Origin: an uncultured Rhodospirillales bacterium
Lineage (GTDB): Bacteria > Pseudomonadota > Alphaproteobacteria > Acetobacterales > Acetobacteraceae
Length of the DNA: 6,930 nucleotides
Direction of reading: 5' to 3'
NCBI GenBank assembly: GCA_903928045.1
Contig: CAIYPH010000716.1
Span: 1-6,930, forward strand
The first letter of the stretch is position 1, and each line of letters starts with the position of its first letter. Below are positions 6,899 to 6,930 of this stretch, in pieces. The notes under the pieces were generated by a model that worked only from the letters and a program-made list of their open reading frames with translations, was not told the DNA's origin and made no database searches. The translations under genes were made by a program, and so were the position numbers.

Positions 6899-6930
6899 AA
6901 GCGCTTCTTTTTTGAAAAAAAGAAGCAAAA
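6899..6930 (+). repeat. A/T-rich hairpin repeat, copy C
   Basis: This has the same element order as copy A in the same orientation: AAGCGC, then an 11-bp perfect inverted repeat (6903-6913 with 6916-6926) around a GA centre, then an A-run that reaches the window edge. It lies upstream of the phosphotransferase gene, 44 bases from its start codon. The element probably continues to the right of the window, as copies A and B have a T-run after the A-run. Confidence 0.8.

Overview
The window is GC-rich, apart from a few A/T-rich hairpin repeats. It carries a class I lysyl-tRNA synthetase, an MprF-type membrane protein and alphaproteobacterial-style operons. Together with the A/T-rich palindromic repeats, which I recall as typical of acetic-acid-bacteria-like genomes, this suggests an alphaproteobacterium, most likely Acetobacteraceae. 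That is inference from gene content and general knowledge, not from a search. It looks chromosomal. I see no transposase, phage gene, tRNA, rRNA or CRISPR array.

Layout. Positions 1-157 hold two copies of a hairpin repeat in opposite orientation around a short non-coding spacer. Positions 158-3748 hold a minus-strand operon, lysK (class I LysRS) followed after 9 bases by an mprF-like gene. The mprF product has a complete-looking polytopic flippase part but only the first half of the usual cytoplasmic aminoacyltransferase domain. A 145-base divergent promoter region (3749-3893) separates it from a plus-strand operon at 3894-5780. That operon encodes a class I glutamine-amidotransferase-like gamma-glutamyl hydrolase (peptidase C26), an SDR protein and a small NIPSNAP-family protein. 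Converging on it from the right is an APH-fold small-molecule kinase (5805-6854, minus). A third copy of the repeat closes the window (6899-6930).

How the genes may work together. LysRS supplies Lys-tRNA, the substrate used by MprF enzymes to lysylate phosphatidylglycerol, so the lysK-mprF coupling is suggestive. However, this MprF lacks the region where the family's catalytic residues lie and may act only in lipid translocation. The hydrolase-SDR-NIPSNAP operon looks like a small catabolic or detoxifying unit of unknown substrate. Its SDR keeps the dinucleotide-binding motifs but has lost all four residues of the canonical N-S-Y-K catalytic tetrad. The points most worth a second look are the shortened MprF whose stop codon lies in a repeat, the tetrad-less SDR, and the repeat family itself. 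I do not see clear evidence of a wholly new system.
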